The notes under the pieces: generated by a model
Database searches by the model: none
Seen by the model: only the letters and a program-made list of their open reading frames with translations
What the model was told of the DNA's origin: nothing
Shown here: one piece after another, positions 36,164-45,109 of the stretch
Layout: each line of letters starts with the position of its first letter
How positions within the stretch are numbered: position 1 is the stretch's first letter
Assembly: GCF_000720115.1 (NCBI RefSeq)
Contig: NZ_JOIR01000014.1
Coordinates: 1-64,000 of the forward strand
Reading direction: 5' to 3'
Source: Streptomyces sp. NRRL F-2580
Lineage (GTDB): Bacteria > Actinomycetota > Actinomycetes > Streptomycetales > Streptomycetaceae
Length of the DNA stretch: 64,000 nucleotides
Program-made: the position numbers and the translations under genes

Positions 36164-37054
36164 TCAGCCGCGATCGCGGGCGGCCTCGTCCGCACGGCCG
36201 CCGGCGCCCAGCATGCCGGTGGCCTCGAAGGGAGCCGAGCGGGCGAGCCTCGGCAGCTCGGTCAGCGCGACACGGGTCACGACCGGCGGGAGGAAGGCCC
36301 GCACCGGCTGGACGGCCCGCAGCCAGGCGGGCACGTAGACGGAGGCCCTGCGGCGTTCGACGGCGGTGGCGAGACGCGCGGCCACGTAGTCGGCCGGGTA
36401 GACCTTGCGGGCGGGCCGGGGCATGTGGGCGCGAAGTTCGTGCAGGACCGCGTACTGGTCGGCGTCGCGGGTCATGTCGGTGTCGATCCAGTTGATGTAG
36501 GCGATGCCGACCCCGACTCCCTCGGGGGCGAGTTCGGCGCGCAGGGCGTGGGCGAAGGACTCGGCTCCTGCCTTGGAGGCGCAGTAGGCGCTCATGAGCG
36601 GCGCAGTGCCCATGGCGGCCAGCGAGGTGATCTGGAGGTAGTGGCCGCCCGTGGTGAGCAGCGCGGGGAGGAAGGAGCGGGCGGTCACGGCGCTGCCGAT
36701 GAGGTTGACCTCGATGACGCGCCGCCACGTGGCCGGGTCGGAGTCGGCAAAGGGTCCGCCCTCGGCGACACCGGCGTTGGCGATCACCACGGAGGCGGGC
36801 CCGAGCCGGGCGGCCACGCGCGCCGCCGTGTCTGCCATCGCCGCGTCGTCGGTGACGTCGGCCTCCCACCAGGCGGCTTCGTGCTGCAGCGAACCGGCGA
36901 CGCGGGCCAGCCGCTCCGGTTCCAGTCCCAGCAAGGCCACCGTCGCACCCCGTCGGTCGAGTTCCCGGGCCATGGCGGCTCCCAGGCCGCGCGCGGCGCC
37001 GGTCACCACGGCAACGCGGCCGTTCAGCGGCTTCCGCTGTGTCTCGTGTGCCAT
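36164..37054 (-). CDS. SDR family oxidoreductase
   Basis: I start at ATG 37054, where GGGAGG lies 6 bases upstream; the frame extends 27 codons further. The 296-residue protein has the cofactor motif TGAARGLG near residue 18, NAGVAEGG near 90, Ser in ITSLAAMG and the active site YCASK near 155. A C-terminal extension of about 60 residues with AVQPVRAFLPPVV resembles membrane-associating SDRs that handle lipid-like substrates. It is monocistronic and divergent from the hydrophilic-protein gene at 37289. Substrate unknown. Confidence 0.85.
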   Translation of the reverse strand: MAHETQRKPLNGRVAVVTGAARGLGAAMARELDRRGATVALLGLEPERLARVAGSLQHEAAWWEADVTDDAAMADTAARVAARLGPASVVIANAGVAEGGPFADSDPATWRRVIEVNLIGSAVTARSFLPALLTTGGHYLQITSLAAMGTAPLMSAYCASKAGAESFAHALRAELAPEGVGVGIAYINWIDTDMTRDADQYAVLHELRAHMPRPARKVYPADYVAARLATAVERRRASVYVPAWLRAVQPVRAFLPPVVTRVALTELPRLARSAPFEATGMLGAGGRADEAARDRG

Positions 37055-37288
37055 GCGTCCTCCCGGGTTGTGCGGCGCGCAGCTGCCCAGGGATCGGCCG
37101 GACCCTTGAGCAGCCGGGGCGCGTACCGGTGTCACTCCCTGTGGCTACCCCGGGAAGCTCCGCGGACACCTGCGAGGCCGCGCCGGGCCGCCAGCGGCGG
37201 AGCAGGATCGTACCTACGCTGGAAGTGGTTCTCCCCCTGGCGGAGAAGCGGGGGCCAGGAGCGCGACGTCGGAGAGGCGAGTACAGCC

Positions 37289-37678
37289 ATGGCCAAGCAG
37301 CCGAAACCGTCCCAGCCGCGGCATGGAGAAGGGCCCAGCCCGCACCAGGGCACAGAGCAGCACGGCTGGTCGCCCGATGTCGACGCGACCCGTCAGCAGG
37401 ACAACCCGAGCGCGCACCGCTCGTTCCATGCCGAGGAATACGCCCCCAAGAAGGGCCGCGGCCGCATGGTGTCCAAAGAAGAGGAGGGCAATCCGCACGG
37501 CAGGCCCGTGAAGAGCACGAGCGACCGCGGCGAGGAGCAGAGCAAGGGCGGACACCAGGACGGCATGCACGACACCGGCCCCAAGGGCCGATCCCGGCGC
37601 CCCAGCGGCACCCGGGACGCGTCGGCCGTCACCGGCGTCGACCCGCAGGACCCCCCTGGGAAAAGCCCGGCGCACTGA
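37289..37678 (+). CDS. Hydrophilic, probably disordered protein
   Basis: ATG 37289 follows GGAGAGG. The 129-residue product is almost free of hydrophobic residues and rich in P, G, K, E, H, S and Q (AKQPKPSQPRHGEGPSP; KKGRGRMVSKEEEGNPHGRP). It resembles stress-associated disordered proteins of actinomycetes, but I recognise no named family. It precedes the hemerythrin gene by about 160 bases; a second such protein lies at 40855-41088, so the two bracket the hemerythrin/SRPBCC/flavoprotein group. Confidence 0.65.
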   Translation: MAKQPKPSQPRHGEGPSPHQGTEQHGWSPDVDATRQQDNPSAHRSFHAEEYAPKKGRGRMVSKEEEGNPHGRPVKSTSDRGEEQSKGGHQDGMHDTGPKGRSRRPSGTRDASAVTGVDPQDPPGKSPAH

Positions 37679-37835
37679 CCACGCGGCCGCCGACCACCGG
37701 CGCCGGCGTACGGACCAGGTCGCTTCGTCATTCGGGCTAATCGCGCCACGCCTCCGTCTGGCACCGGATCGTCGGGGTACACGCCTGCGGGGCGGCAGCA
37801 GCCGCCTCCAGGCGGACCGACGATGAGGAAACGCT

Positions 37836-38309
37836 GTGGACGGGATCGTGCTGCTCAAGGAAGACCACAAGACGGTCGAGAAGCTCTTCAAGCGGTTCGA
37901 GAAGGCGGACGAGTCCGCGCACACCGAAAAGCGTGAGATCGCCGACCAGGTGATCGCGGAACTCACCACCCACACCTGGATCGAGGAGAAGATCTTCTAC
38001 CCCGCTGCCCGGGAAGCCGCCCCGGACGCCAAGGACCACGTCCTGGAGAGCGTCGAGGAGCACCACGTCGTGCTGTGGATGCTGTCCGAGCTCAAGGGCC
38101 TCGACCCGGCGGACGAGCGCTTCGACGCCAAGATGTCCGTCCTGATGGAGAACGTGCGCCACCACGTCGAGGAGGAGGAAAAGGAGTGGTTCCCGGACGT
38201 CCGCAAGGCCATGGGCCGCAACCGCCTCAAGGAGCTGGGCGAGGAGATGGAAGCGGCCAAGAAGACGGCTCCGGACGAACCCCTCGCCGTCCCCAGCGCC
38301 GACCGGTAG
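37836..38309 (+). CDS. Hemerythrin HHE domain protein
   Basis: This 157-residue protein is a four-helix hemerythrin-like di-iron protein. The ligand pattern is complete: H in KEDHKTVEKLF, HxxxE in THTWIEEKIFYP, H in EEHHVVLWML and HxxxE-type residues in HHVEEEEKEWFP. The GTG start at 37836 follows GAGGAAA. Such proteins bind O2 or NO or sense redox state in the cytoplasm. It lies 65 bases before the SRPBCC gene and may be cotranscribed with it. The C-terminal tail is charged and probably flexible. Confidence 0.88.
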   Translation: MDGIVLLKEDHKTVEKLFKRFEKADESAHTEKREIADQVIAELTTHTWIEEKIFYPAAREAAPDAKDHVLESVEEHHVVLWMLSELKGLDPADERFDAKMSVLMENVRHHVEEEEKEWFPDVRKAMGRNRLKELGEEMEAAKKTAPDEPLAVPSADR

Positions 38310-38373
38310 ACGTCACCGATCCCCCTCGTCCACCCGCCAGCCCGTCCGTGCCCCCGAGGCAGGAGAGATCCCC

Positions 38374-38826
38374 ATGGCCGTTCGTCACCAGCTGATCCGC
38401 AGCTCCCCGCACGAGGTGTGGGCCGTCCTGGCCGACCCGGCCCGGTACGGGGAGTGGGTCGTGGGCCCCTCGGAGTCCACCCCCCTCGACGCGCACTGGC
38501 CCACCGTCGGATCGCGCCTGCGCTACACGGTGCGACTGGGCCCCTGGACGGTGGAGAGCGTGACCACCGTCCGCCACAACGAGCCCGGCAGGGAACTGGA
38601 GCTGGAGGCCCTGGCCAAGGGACTGGGCACCGCGCGGATCTTCCTCCAGCTCCGGCCCTGGGGCGAGGAAACGCTCGTGGTCTGCGACGAACACCCCCTG
38701 CGCGGCATCGGCGGCGCCCTGCACAACTCCGCGAGCGAGGCACTGCTGCAGATCCGCCACCGGGGCATGCTCGCCCGGCTGGCCAAGGTCGTGGAACGAG
38801 AACGCCCCGGAGCGCACCGTGCCTGA
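38374..38826 (+). CDS. SRPBCC (START-like) family protein
   Basis: This 150-residue protein begins with the typical SRPBCC strand-helix pattern, IRSSPHEVWAVLADPARYGEWVVG, followed by WPTVGSRLRYTVRLGP and a long C-terminal helix ending LARLAKVVERERPGAH. The fold makes a hydrophobic pocket for a lipid or polyketide-like ligand. Its 3' end overlaps the flavoprotein gene by 8 bases, so the two are translated together, and the SRPBCC protein may present substrate to that enzyme. Confidence 0.83.
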   Translation: MAVRHQLIRSSPHEVWAVLADPARYGEWVVGPSESTPLDAHWPTVGSRLRYTVRLGPWTVESVTTVRHNEPGRELELEALAKGLGTARIFLQLRPWGEETLVVCDEHPLRGIGGALHNSASEALLQIRHRGMLARLAKVVERERPGAHRA

Positions 38827-40408
38827 TGCGGTGGTGATCGGCGCCGGCCCCAACGGCCTGGTGGCCGCGAACCTGCTGGTCGACGCGGGCTGGAGCGTCG
38901 AGGTCCTGGAGGCCCAGCCCGAGCCGGGCGGCGCCGTACGCAGCGACCGCGGCGTGCACCCCGACTACGTCTCGGACGTCTTCAGCGCCTTCTACCCCCT
39001 GGCCGCCGCCTCCCCCGTCCTCGCCGGACTCGACCTGGCCGCCCAGGGACTGCGGTGGAGTCACGCCCCGCGCGTCCTCGCCCACCCCCTCAGGGACGGC
39101 CGGTGCGCCGTTCTGGAGCGCCGGGTGGAGGAGACCTCGGCCGGGCTGGCCGGGTTCGCACCAGCCGACGGCGACGCCTGGCGGGCCCTGTACGACGCTT
39201 GGACCCGCATCGGGCCGGACCTGGTGAAGGCGCTGTTCACGCCGTTCCCGCCGGTACGGTCCGGGCTCCACCTCGCGGCGAAACTCCGCACCGCGGGAGG
39301 GCTGCGCCTCGCCCGGAAGCTGGCCCTGCCCGTGCGCCGCCTCGGCGAGGAGGAGTTCGCCGGGGACGGCGGCCGGCTGCTGCTGGCCGGCAACGCCCTG
39401 CACGCCGACCTGGCGCCCGAGGCCGCCGGGAGCGGGGGCTTCGGCTGGCTGATGTCGATGCTCGGCCAGAGCCACGGCTTCCCGGTCCCCGTCGGCGGCG
39501 CCGGCGCCCTCACCGAAGCCCTCGTGCGACGGCTGCGCAGCCGCGGCGGCGTCCTGCGCTGCGGGGAACGCGTCGCATCCGTCGTCGTCCGGGGCGGCGC
39601 CGCCGTTGGGGTCAGGACGGCGGGCGGGGAAACCGTCGGCGCGCGCCGGGCCGTGCTCGCCGACACATCGGCGCCGGCCCTGTACCGGGAGCTCGTCGGC
39701 GAGGAGCACCTGCCCGCCCGGCTCGTGCAGGACCTGGAACGCTTCCAGTGGGACTTCGCCACGTTCAAGGTCGACTGGGCACTGACCGGCCCGGTGCCCT
39801 GGACGGCGCCCCAGGCCTCCGGGGCGGGTACGGTCCACGTGGCCGACGGTGTCGACGGTCTGACCCGGTTCGCGGCCCAGATCGCCGTGGGACACGTCCC
39901 CGACGAGCCGTTCGCCCTGTTCGGCCAGATGACCACCGCGGACCCCAGCCGCTCGCCCACAGGCACCGAATCCGCCTGGGCCTACACCCACCTCCCGCAG
40001 CGCGTCGTCTCCGACGCGGGCCCCGACCGCATCACCGGCCGCTGGGACACCCGGGAGCAGGAGGCCATGGCCGACCGGGTCGAAGCGCAGGTGGAACGGT
40101 ACGCACCGGGGTTCCGCGCGCTGATCGGGGCCCGCCGGATCCTGGCCCCCACCACCCTCCAGGCCCTGGACGAAAACCTGCACAACGGCGCCATCAACAA
40201 CGGCACCACCGCCCTGCACCAACAGGCGGTCTTCCGCCCGACCCCCGGCACCGGCCGGCCCGAGACCCCCGTCCGGGGGCTCTACCTCGCCTCCGCAGCC
40301 GCCCATCCCGGCGGCGGCGTGCACGGCGCGCCGGGCGCGAACGCCGCCCGCGCGGCCCTGCGCGCGCACGGTCTGCGAACGCTCCTCCACCGCGCCCAGC
40401 GCGTCTGA
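38819..40408 (+). CDS. FAD-dependent oxidoreductase, phytoene-desaturase-like
   Basis: This 529-residue flavoprotein has the N-terminal dinucleotide motif VVIGAGPNGLVAANLL followed by EVLEAQPEPGGAVRS. The C-terminal FAD-binding part is GLYLASAAAHPGGGVHGAPG, as in the carotenoid-desaturase/isomerase (CrtI, RetSat) group. It starts at GTG 38819 inside the SRPBCC gene. It probably desaturates, saturates or isomerises a polyene or other lipid held with the aid of its partner. No carotenoid genes are present nearby, so a carotenoid substrate is not assured. Confidence 0.85.
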   Translation: MPDAVVIGAGPNGLVAANLLVDAGWSVEVLEAQPEPGGAVRSDRGVHPDYVSDVFSAFYPLAAASPVLAGLDLAAQGLRWSHAPRVLAHPLRDGRCAVLERRVEETSAGLAGFAPADGDAWRALYDAWTRIGPDLVKALFTPFPPVRSGLHLAAKLRTAGGLRLARKLALPVRRLGEEEFAGDGGRLLLAGNALHADLAPEAAGSGGFGWLMSMLGQSHGFPVPVGGAGALTEALVRRLRSRGGVLRCGERVASVVVRGGAAVGVRTAGGETVGARRAVLADTSAPALYRELVGEEHLPARLVQDLERFQWDFATFKVDWALTGPVPWTAPQASGAGTVHVADGVDGLTRFAAQIAVGHVPDEPFALFGQMTTADPSRSPTGTESAWAYTHLPQRVVSDAGPDRITGRWDTREQEAMADRVEAQVERYAPGFRALIGARRILAPTTLQALDENLHNGAINNGTTALHQQAVFRPTPGTGRPETPVRGLYLASAAAHPGGGVHGAPGANAARAALRAHGLRTLLHRAQRV

Positions 40409-40854
40409 CAGAGCCGCCGCGGCCGGGGGTGCTCAGGCCGCCGGGCCGCCGGCTCCCCACCCGGGACCAGGCCGACCAGCGCCGGCAGCCCGCCTTCGGG
40501 CAGGGCCCGGCGTGACGGTCGGCAGGGGTCCCCTCCCGCGGGAGCCGTTGAACGAGTGCGCTCACCTCGCGCAGGTCACCCGTCTCCAGCACCGGAGTGA
40601 TGCGTTGCATGAGGGTGCACAGCGCGTCGCCGCCGGAGCGCGGCCGGCCGTCCGGGTCGAGCAGCGTGCGGTCCAACCGTAGGGGGCCGCGTCGTCCATC
40701 CCGCCGGCGCGTCAGGCCGTCGCCGCGCTCTCGGCCCCGGCCCGCCGCGGCGGCCTGACGCGCCCGGGCGGCTCCGGCCACTCCCCCGCTCGACGCCCTT
40801 GGGGGCCGTCGGCCGTCCGCTTCGGCCGCGGCACCGCAAGGGGCGCCGGCGCGC
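40409..40854 (-). other. 446-base gap, possible DUF2267-like remnant
   Basis: I see no complete gene. On the minus strand around 40680-40530 the frame reads GDALCTLMQRITPVLETGDL then REVSALVQRLPRE, which recalls one DUF2267 repeat, but it has no start, no partner repeat and no conserved downstream sequence. The rest is GC-rich without recognisable structure. Confidence 0.3.
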
Positions 40855-41088
40855 CTATGGAGTCGGCTTCTTGCCGTGCCCCTGGCCGTGCCCGCCCCGG
40901 CCGTCCCGCTCGCCGCGCTCGGCCGTGCGGCGCTGGGCGTCGGTGTTGGGGCTCAGTGCGTCACCGGCCTCGCCGTCCTCGTTCCCGGGGGCGATGGCGT
41001 CCTCCGCTTCGCGGCGAGCCGCGCGGTCGCCGCTCTCCCCGGGCGCCTCGGAGGGTGGGGTCGGCTTGCGGTGTTCTTTCTCTGCCAC
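40855..41088 (-). CDS. Small hydrophilic, probably disordered protein
   Basis: GTG 41088 with AAAGGGA upstream gives 77 residues dominated by E, K, R, G, P and D: AEKEHRKPTPPSEAPGESGD at the N-terminus and GHGQGHGKKPTP at the end. It contains no predicted structure. Similar short hydrophilic proteins are common in Streptomyces, often in stress regions. It is transcribed toward the FAD oxidoreductase gene, and its function is unknown. Confidence 0.6.
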   Translation of the reverse strand: MAEKEHRKPTPPSEAPGESGDRAARREAEDAIAPGNEDGEAGDALSPNTDAQRRTAERGERDGRGGHGQGHGKKPTP

Positions 41089-41399
41089 GGTGATCCCTTT
41101 CGTTCGGGGTGTTCCTGTCGCGTTCGGTGCGCGCGGGCTGCCAAAGCCCCGCGCCGGACGCCGACACACGCGTACCCCGTGATCGGCACCGGCACGCGGT
41201 GGGGCCACCGACTGCTCCGCGTTTCCCCGCACCGTGCCACCCGCACGGCGCAGTCACCGGGACGGGGCCGCTGCAGGGACGCCGGCGATCGGCCGCCGAC
41301 TACGCCTCCTACTGGTGTCGGCACTCGTCCATGGTCCGTGTCCTGTCTGCCCTGCCCAACGCGGACGCCGCTCTGGCGCCCGCCACGCCGGGCCGGACG
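41089..41399. other. 311-base gap without recognised gene
   Basis: This gap lies between the P450 gene stop and the small hydrophilic gene, both on the minus strand. It should contain the promoter of the latter. I find no RNA gene, repeat or strong hairpin in it. Confidence 0.4.
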
Positions 41400-42650
41400 C
41401 TAACGCGCCGCCCTGAGGACGAATCCGCTGTGCGGGCGGGTGGGGATTTTGGACAGCGGAATCGTCAGGTCCTGGTCGGGGACCTCGTAGTCAAGGCCGG
41501 CGAGCTGCGTGACGATGGTGGCCAGCACGGAGACGGTGACGTCCTCGCCGGGGCAGCGGTGGCCCCGGGCGGGGTCGCCTCCTCCCTGCGGAACGAGCTC
41601 GTCGGCGCCGGGTTCCCGGCCGACGAAGCGCTCCGGGTCGAAGCGGTACGGGGCGTCCCACAGGCGGGAGTCGTGGTTGTGGCCGTACAGGTCGAGCAGG
41701 ACCAAGGTGTCCTTCGCGATGGTCTCGCCCCGCCAGGTCAGGTCGGTGGCGGCGATGCCGCCGACGAAGGGCGCGAAGGGGTAGAAGCGCCGCACCTCGT
41801 GGGCGAACGCCCGCGCGTACCGGCTGTCCGCGTCCTTGCGGAGCCCCTCCCTGTGGGCCGGCCAGCGGTGCAGGGCGTGGGCGGCGAAGGCGGCGAACCA
41901 TGCGACGGCGACGGTGGGCCGGATGATGTTCAGCAGCTCGACGGCCGCCGTGTGCGGGTCGAGCAGCTGGCCGTCGGCGTCGCGGTGCCAGGCCACGACC
42001 TCCAGGGCGGTGCCGTTGTCGCTCACCAATTCCCCGCCCTCGCGGGTGGCGCGGACCAGGGCGGCGAGTGCCTCCTCCTGGCGTCGGCGGGCAGTGCGGG
42101 CGCGCCAGTGCCGGGGTCCCGGGGTGGCGAAGCCGTCGACCATGGCGGTGCAGTCCTCGCCCATCTGGCGGTCGGCCTCGTCGGACAGTTCGACGCCCGT
42201 CCACGCGCAGACGGCGCGGGCCAGGATCACCGCCACCTCGTCGAAGAGCACGACGTACCGGCCGTCCTCCCACTCGGTCGCGGCCTTGGACCACTGCTGG
42301 GCCACGTGCTCGGCCAGCGTGGCGACCCCCGCGGCGTCCTTGAGGAGTGCGAGGAACATGGCCTTGCGGACGCGGTGGTCGTCGCCGTCCAGGGTGTGCA
42401 CGGCGCCCCGGCCGAAAAGGGTGTCGAGCACGGGTCCGGGCACGGCTGCGGTGCGCTTGACGTGTTCGTCGTAGAAGAAGCCGATGGCCTCCGGGCCGCG
42501 CAGGGCGATCACCGGGCGCCCCATCAGCCTGGTGCGCACCGGCTCGCCGTCCGTGGCGCGCATCCGGTCGGGCAGCCACGCGTAGCCGCGGGCGAGGAGG
42601 GAGAGAGTGCTGTCGGTCCAGGGGGCGGAAGCCGTCTTGAGTAGGGGCAT
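41400..42650 (-). CDS. CYP152-type fatty-acid P450 peroxygenase
   Basis: This 416-residue heme protein matches the CYP152 group (BS-beta, SP-alpha, OleT). The usual oxygen-activating AGxxT motif is replaced by NIIRPTVAVAWF, whose Arg-Pro pair binds the fatty-acid carboxylate. The heme loop is GGGDPARGHRCPGED, with Cys as ligand. These enzymes use H2O2 to hydroxylate or decarboxylate fatty acids and need no redox partner. In GRGAVHTLDGDDHRVRK the residue two before the DG motif region is His, as at position 85 of the alkene-forming OleT, where hydroxylases usually have Gln. It is monocistronic. Confidence 0.88.
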   Translation of the reverse strand: MPLLKTASAPWTDSTLSLLARGYAWLPDRMRATDGEPVRTRLMGRPVIALRGPEAIGFFYDEHVKRTAAVPGPVLDTLFGRGAVHTLDGDDHRVRKAMFLALLKDAAGVATLAEHVAQQWSKAATEWEDGRYVVLFDEVAVILARAVCAWTGVELSDEADRQMGEDCTAMVDGFATPGPRHWRARTARRRQEEALAALVRATREGGELVSDNGTALEVVAWHRDADGQLLDPHTAAVELLNIIRPTVAVAWFAAFAAHALHRWPAHREGLRKDADSRYARAFAHEVRRFYPFAPFVGGIAATDLTWRGETIAKDTLVLLDLYGHNHDSRLWDAPYRFDPERFVGREPGADELVPQGGGDPARGHRCPGEDVTVSVLATIVTQLAGLDYEVPDQDLTIPLSKIPTRPHSGFVLRAAR

Positions 42651-42804
42651 ACCGGTCGGCTACCCGCCCGTCCCGCCCGCACACCCGGCCCCCAGCCGAC
42701 CCACCCCGTTGGCGGAGCGGCTCGTACGGGGCTTCGCCGGACGCGTGAGGCTCCGGCCGGTTCCCCGGTCAGAGGGCCTCGGCACCGCAGCCTGATCCGG
42801 CACC

Positions 42805-42855
42805 GGGCCGGCACCAGTTCAGGACGGCACCGGTCCGGGCCGGCACCGGTTCAGG
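42805..42855. repeat. Two direct copies of a 19-base repeat
   Basis: GGGCCGGCACCAGTTCAGG at 42805-42823 recurs at 42837-42855 with one change (A to G), a 32-base period. It lies in the 351-base gap 42651-43001, between the P450 promoter side and the alcohol dehydrogenase stop, where I recognise no gene. Confidence 0.6.
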
Positions 42856-43001
42856 TGGATCACAGTCGTGCAACCCACTCGTTCGGCTCCCCGCGTCACC
42901 GCCCTGGGCGGGAGCCGCCGCGCCGAGCATGCCTGCACGCACACCCGATGGCGCGGCGAGACGCCGTCAACGCAGTGCCCGGGGCCCAGTGCCCGGGGCC
43001 G

Positions 43002-44189
43002 TCAAGGAGTGAAGAGGATCTTGACGGCGCCGTCCCGCTTCTTCTGGAACATGTCGTACGCGTCCGGAGCCTCCTCCAGCGGCAGCCGGTGGGTGGCGAA
43101 GTCGTCCACACCCAGCGGGTCGCCGTCGATGAGGAGGGGCAAAATGTCGTCGACCCACCGGTGGACGTTGGCCTGGCCCATCCGCAGCTGGATCTGCTTG
43201 TCGAACATGGTCAGCAGGGGCAGCGGATCGGCCGCGCCGCCGTACACACCGGATACGGACACCGTGCCGCCCCGGCGGACGAGGTCGATGGCCGTGTGGA
43301 GCGCGGACAGGCGGTCGACCCCGGCGCGCTTCATCATGGCGGCGGCGAGGGCGTCCGGCAGGAGCGTGGTCATGCCCTGCACGGCGGCGGCGACGCGGCT
43401 GCCGTGGGCTTCCATGCCCACCGCGTCGATGACGGCGTCCGGTCCGCGTCCGTCGGTCAGCGACCGCACGGCGTCCACGAGGCCGTCGGGCCCGCATGTG
43501 CGCAGGTCCAGGGTGTGAACTCCGCGCCGGCGGGCGCGATCGAGGCGTTCGGGCACCAGGTCGATGCCGATGACCGTGCCGGCGCCCCGATGGGCCGCGA
43601 TGCGGCAGCTCATGTCCCCGATGGGGCCCAATCCCAGGACCGCGACGCTGCCGCCCGGCGGGACGTCCGCGTACGCCACGGCCTGCCATGCCGTGGGCAG
43701 CACGTCGGACAGGTAGACGAAGCGGTCGTCGGCCGGCCCGTCGGGGACCTTGATGGGCAGGGCGTTCCCGAACGGGACGCGCAGGTACTCGGCCTGTCCG
43801 CCCGGGACCTGCCCGTAGAGCTTGGTGTACCCGAAGAGCGAGGCTCCGGTGCCATGCTCGTGGACCTGCGTCGTCTCGCACTGCGAGTGCAGGCCCTGCC
43901 CGCACATGAAGCAGGCACCGCACGAGACGTTGAACGGGACGACCACCCGGTCGCCCGGCTTGAGTTCCTTTACGTCCGGGCCGGCCTCTTCCACGACGCC
44001 CATGGGCTCGTGACCGAGGATGTCGCCCGCTTCGAGGAACGCACCGAGCACCTCGTAGAGGTGCAGGTCGGAGCCGCACAGGCCGGTGGTCGTAATCTTC
44101 ACGATCACGTCGTCACGGTCCTGGATGACGGGATCGGGAACGGTGTCGACCCGTACGTCCCGCTTACCGTGCCATGTCAATGCCCTCAT
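43002..44189 (-). CDS. Zinc-dependent alcohol dehydrogenase (formaldehyde/threonine dehydrogenase-like)
   Basis: This 395-residue medium-chain dehydrogenase has catalytic-zinc ligands in GLCGSDLH and GHEPMGVVEE. The structural-zinc cysteines are in CGACFMCGQGLHSQC, and the cofactor motif is AVLGLGPIGDMS. The long insertion and overall length fit the glutathione-independent formaldehyde-dehydrogenase-like branch, which oxidises aldehydes or alcohols with NAD. GAGGAGAG precedes the ATG. It is monocistronic. A role in detoxifying aldehydes is inferred from the family only. Confidence 0.86.
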   Translation of the reverse strand: MRALTWHGKRDVRVDTVPDPVIQDRDDVIVKITTTGLCGSDLHLYEVLGAFLEAGDILGHEPMGVVEEAGPDVKELKPGDRVVVPFNVSCGACFMCGQGLHSQCETTQVHEHGTGASLFGYTKLYGQVPGGQAEYLRVPFGNALPIKVPDGPADDRFVYLSDVLPTAWQAVAYADVPPGGSVAVLGLGPIGDMSCRIAAHRGAGTVIGIDLVPERLDRARRRGVHTLDLRTCGPDGLVDAVRSLTDGRGPDAVIDAVGMEAHGSRVAAAVQGMTTLLPDALAAAMMKRAGVDRLSALHTAIDLVRRGGTVSVSGVYGGAADPLPLLTMFDKQIQLRMGQANVHRWVDDILPLLIDGDPLGVDDFATHRLPLEEAPDAYDMFQKKRDGAVKILFTP

Positions 44190-44309
44190 GATCTCTCCTC
44201 GTGGGTTCGTCCTCGGTGGTTCGTCCCCCCGGGAATTGCGTGCTGCCAGGCGCCTGCCCCGGGCGGCGCCGCCGAACCGGGACGGCCCGCGACGTGAGGC
44301 CGCCGGGGG

Positions 44310-44737
44310 TCACGAGCTGGTCAGGATCTGCGGGCAGAGATTCTTGGTCATGGTGTTGGTCCAGCGCATCTGCCGCAGTGTCTGCGGGTGGCAGGAGGCG
44401 GCGGGGCGGTGAGCCCCTGGTCGTGGGTGGCCTTGGCGCTCTGGGCGAGCATCTCCCAGTGGAGGGAGTTCCGGGCGGCGGCCACGTGGAGTTCGCGGAG
44501 GTCCGTCAGGAGGAGCAGGGCCGGCGGCCGCGGATCCGTCGGCGCGGGGGCCGAGTCCCGGCCGGTGTCGGCGGGGACGCCGTCGAGGGTGAGGCCGTGG
44601 GCGGCGCCGCCCACGGCCAGGCGCCGCACGTGTTCGAAGGACCATCCGGCCAGGTCGGTGGCGATGTGGTGCACCTCGTGTTCGGCGCGGTGGCGTCCGG
44701 CGACCGCGAGGAGCTCCTGCGCCAGGTCCTCCTCCTA
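44310..44737 (-). pseudogene. Frameshifted hypothetical protein gene
   Basis: The minus-strand frame to 44348 reads EHEVHHIATDLAGWSFEHVR...LLLLTDLRELHVAAA RNSLHWEMLAQ and then loses sense after HDQGLTA. The neighbouring frame continues with ASCHPQTLRQMRWTNTMTKN and CPQILTS to the stop at 44310. The joined product, a helical protein of about 130 residues, makes sense only with a one-base shift near 44400. An in-frame TAG near 44740 and no obvious ATG/GTG behind the GGAGGAGG there add to the impression of decay. A sequencing indel in the CCGCCGCC run is the alternative. Confidence 0.5.
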
Positions 44738-44762
44738 CCGGGGTCCCGACGTCCCGCGGGAG

Positions 44763-45046
44763 CGTGCGGCACTGGTCACCGGCGGACAAGGCGGCGTACC
44801 GGATGTCCCGGCCCGACGAGATCGAGGCCACGTACTCCGCGTCAACGCGGCCGCTCCGGGCCCGGTGTGGACGCCGCTCAACCCCATTGACGATGCCGGA
44901 CCCGTCGGGATCGGGAAGCAGTCTCCGCCGGGTCGCCCGCCCACCCGGCGCGAATGGCCCCCGCGTGCGTCTTCCCGGCGTCCGACGAGGCGCGTTGCGT
45001 CCCCGGCAAGATCGTCGACGCCACCGGCGGGACCCCGTTGCCCTGA
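44763..45046 (+). pseudogene. Decayed short-chain dehydrogenase gene
   Basis: The plus strand reads RERAALVTGGQGG, then LRVNAAAPGPVWTPLNP, then in another frame FPASDEARCVPGKIVDATGG before TGA at 45044-45046. These are the first, central and last conserved blocks of an SDR (cofactor loop; N-AAPGPVWTPL; ASDEA...G..ldatGG). The whole middle, including the catalytic Tyr-Lys, is missing and at least one frameshift is present. Confidence 0.6.
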
Positions 45047-45109
45047 CTGGCGGTCCCCTTGTGGAGCGGTTCGCCGGTGCCGGCGGCCCGGCGGGGTATA
45101 CGGCGACCC

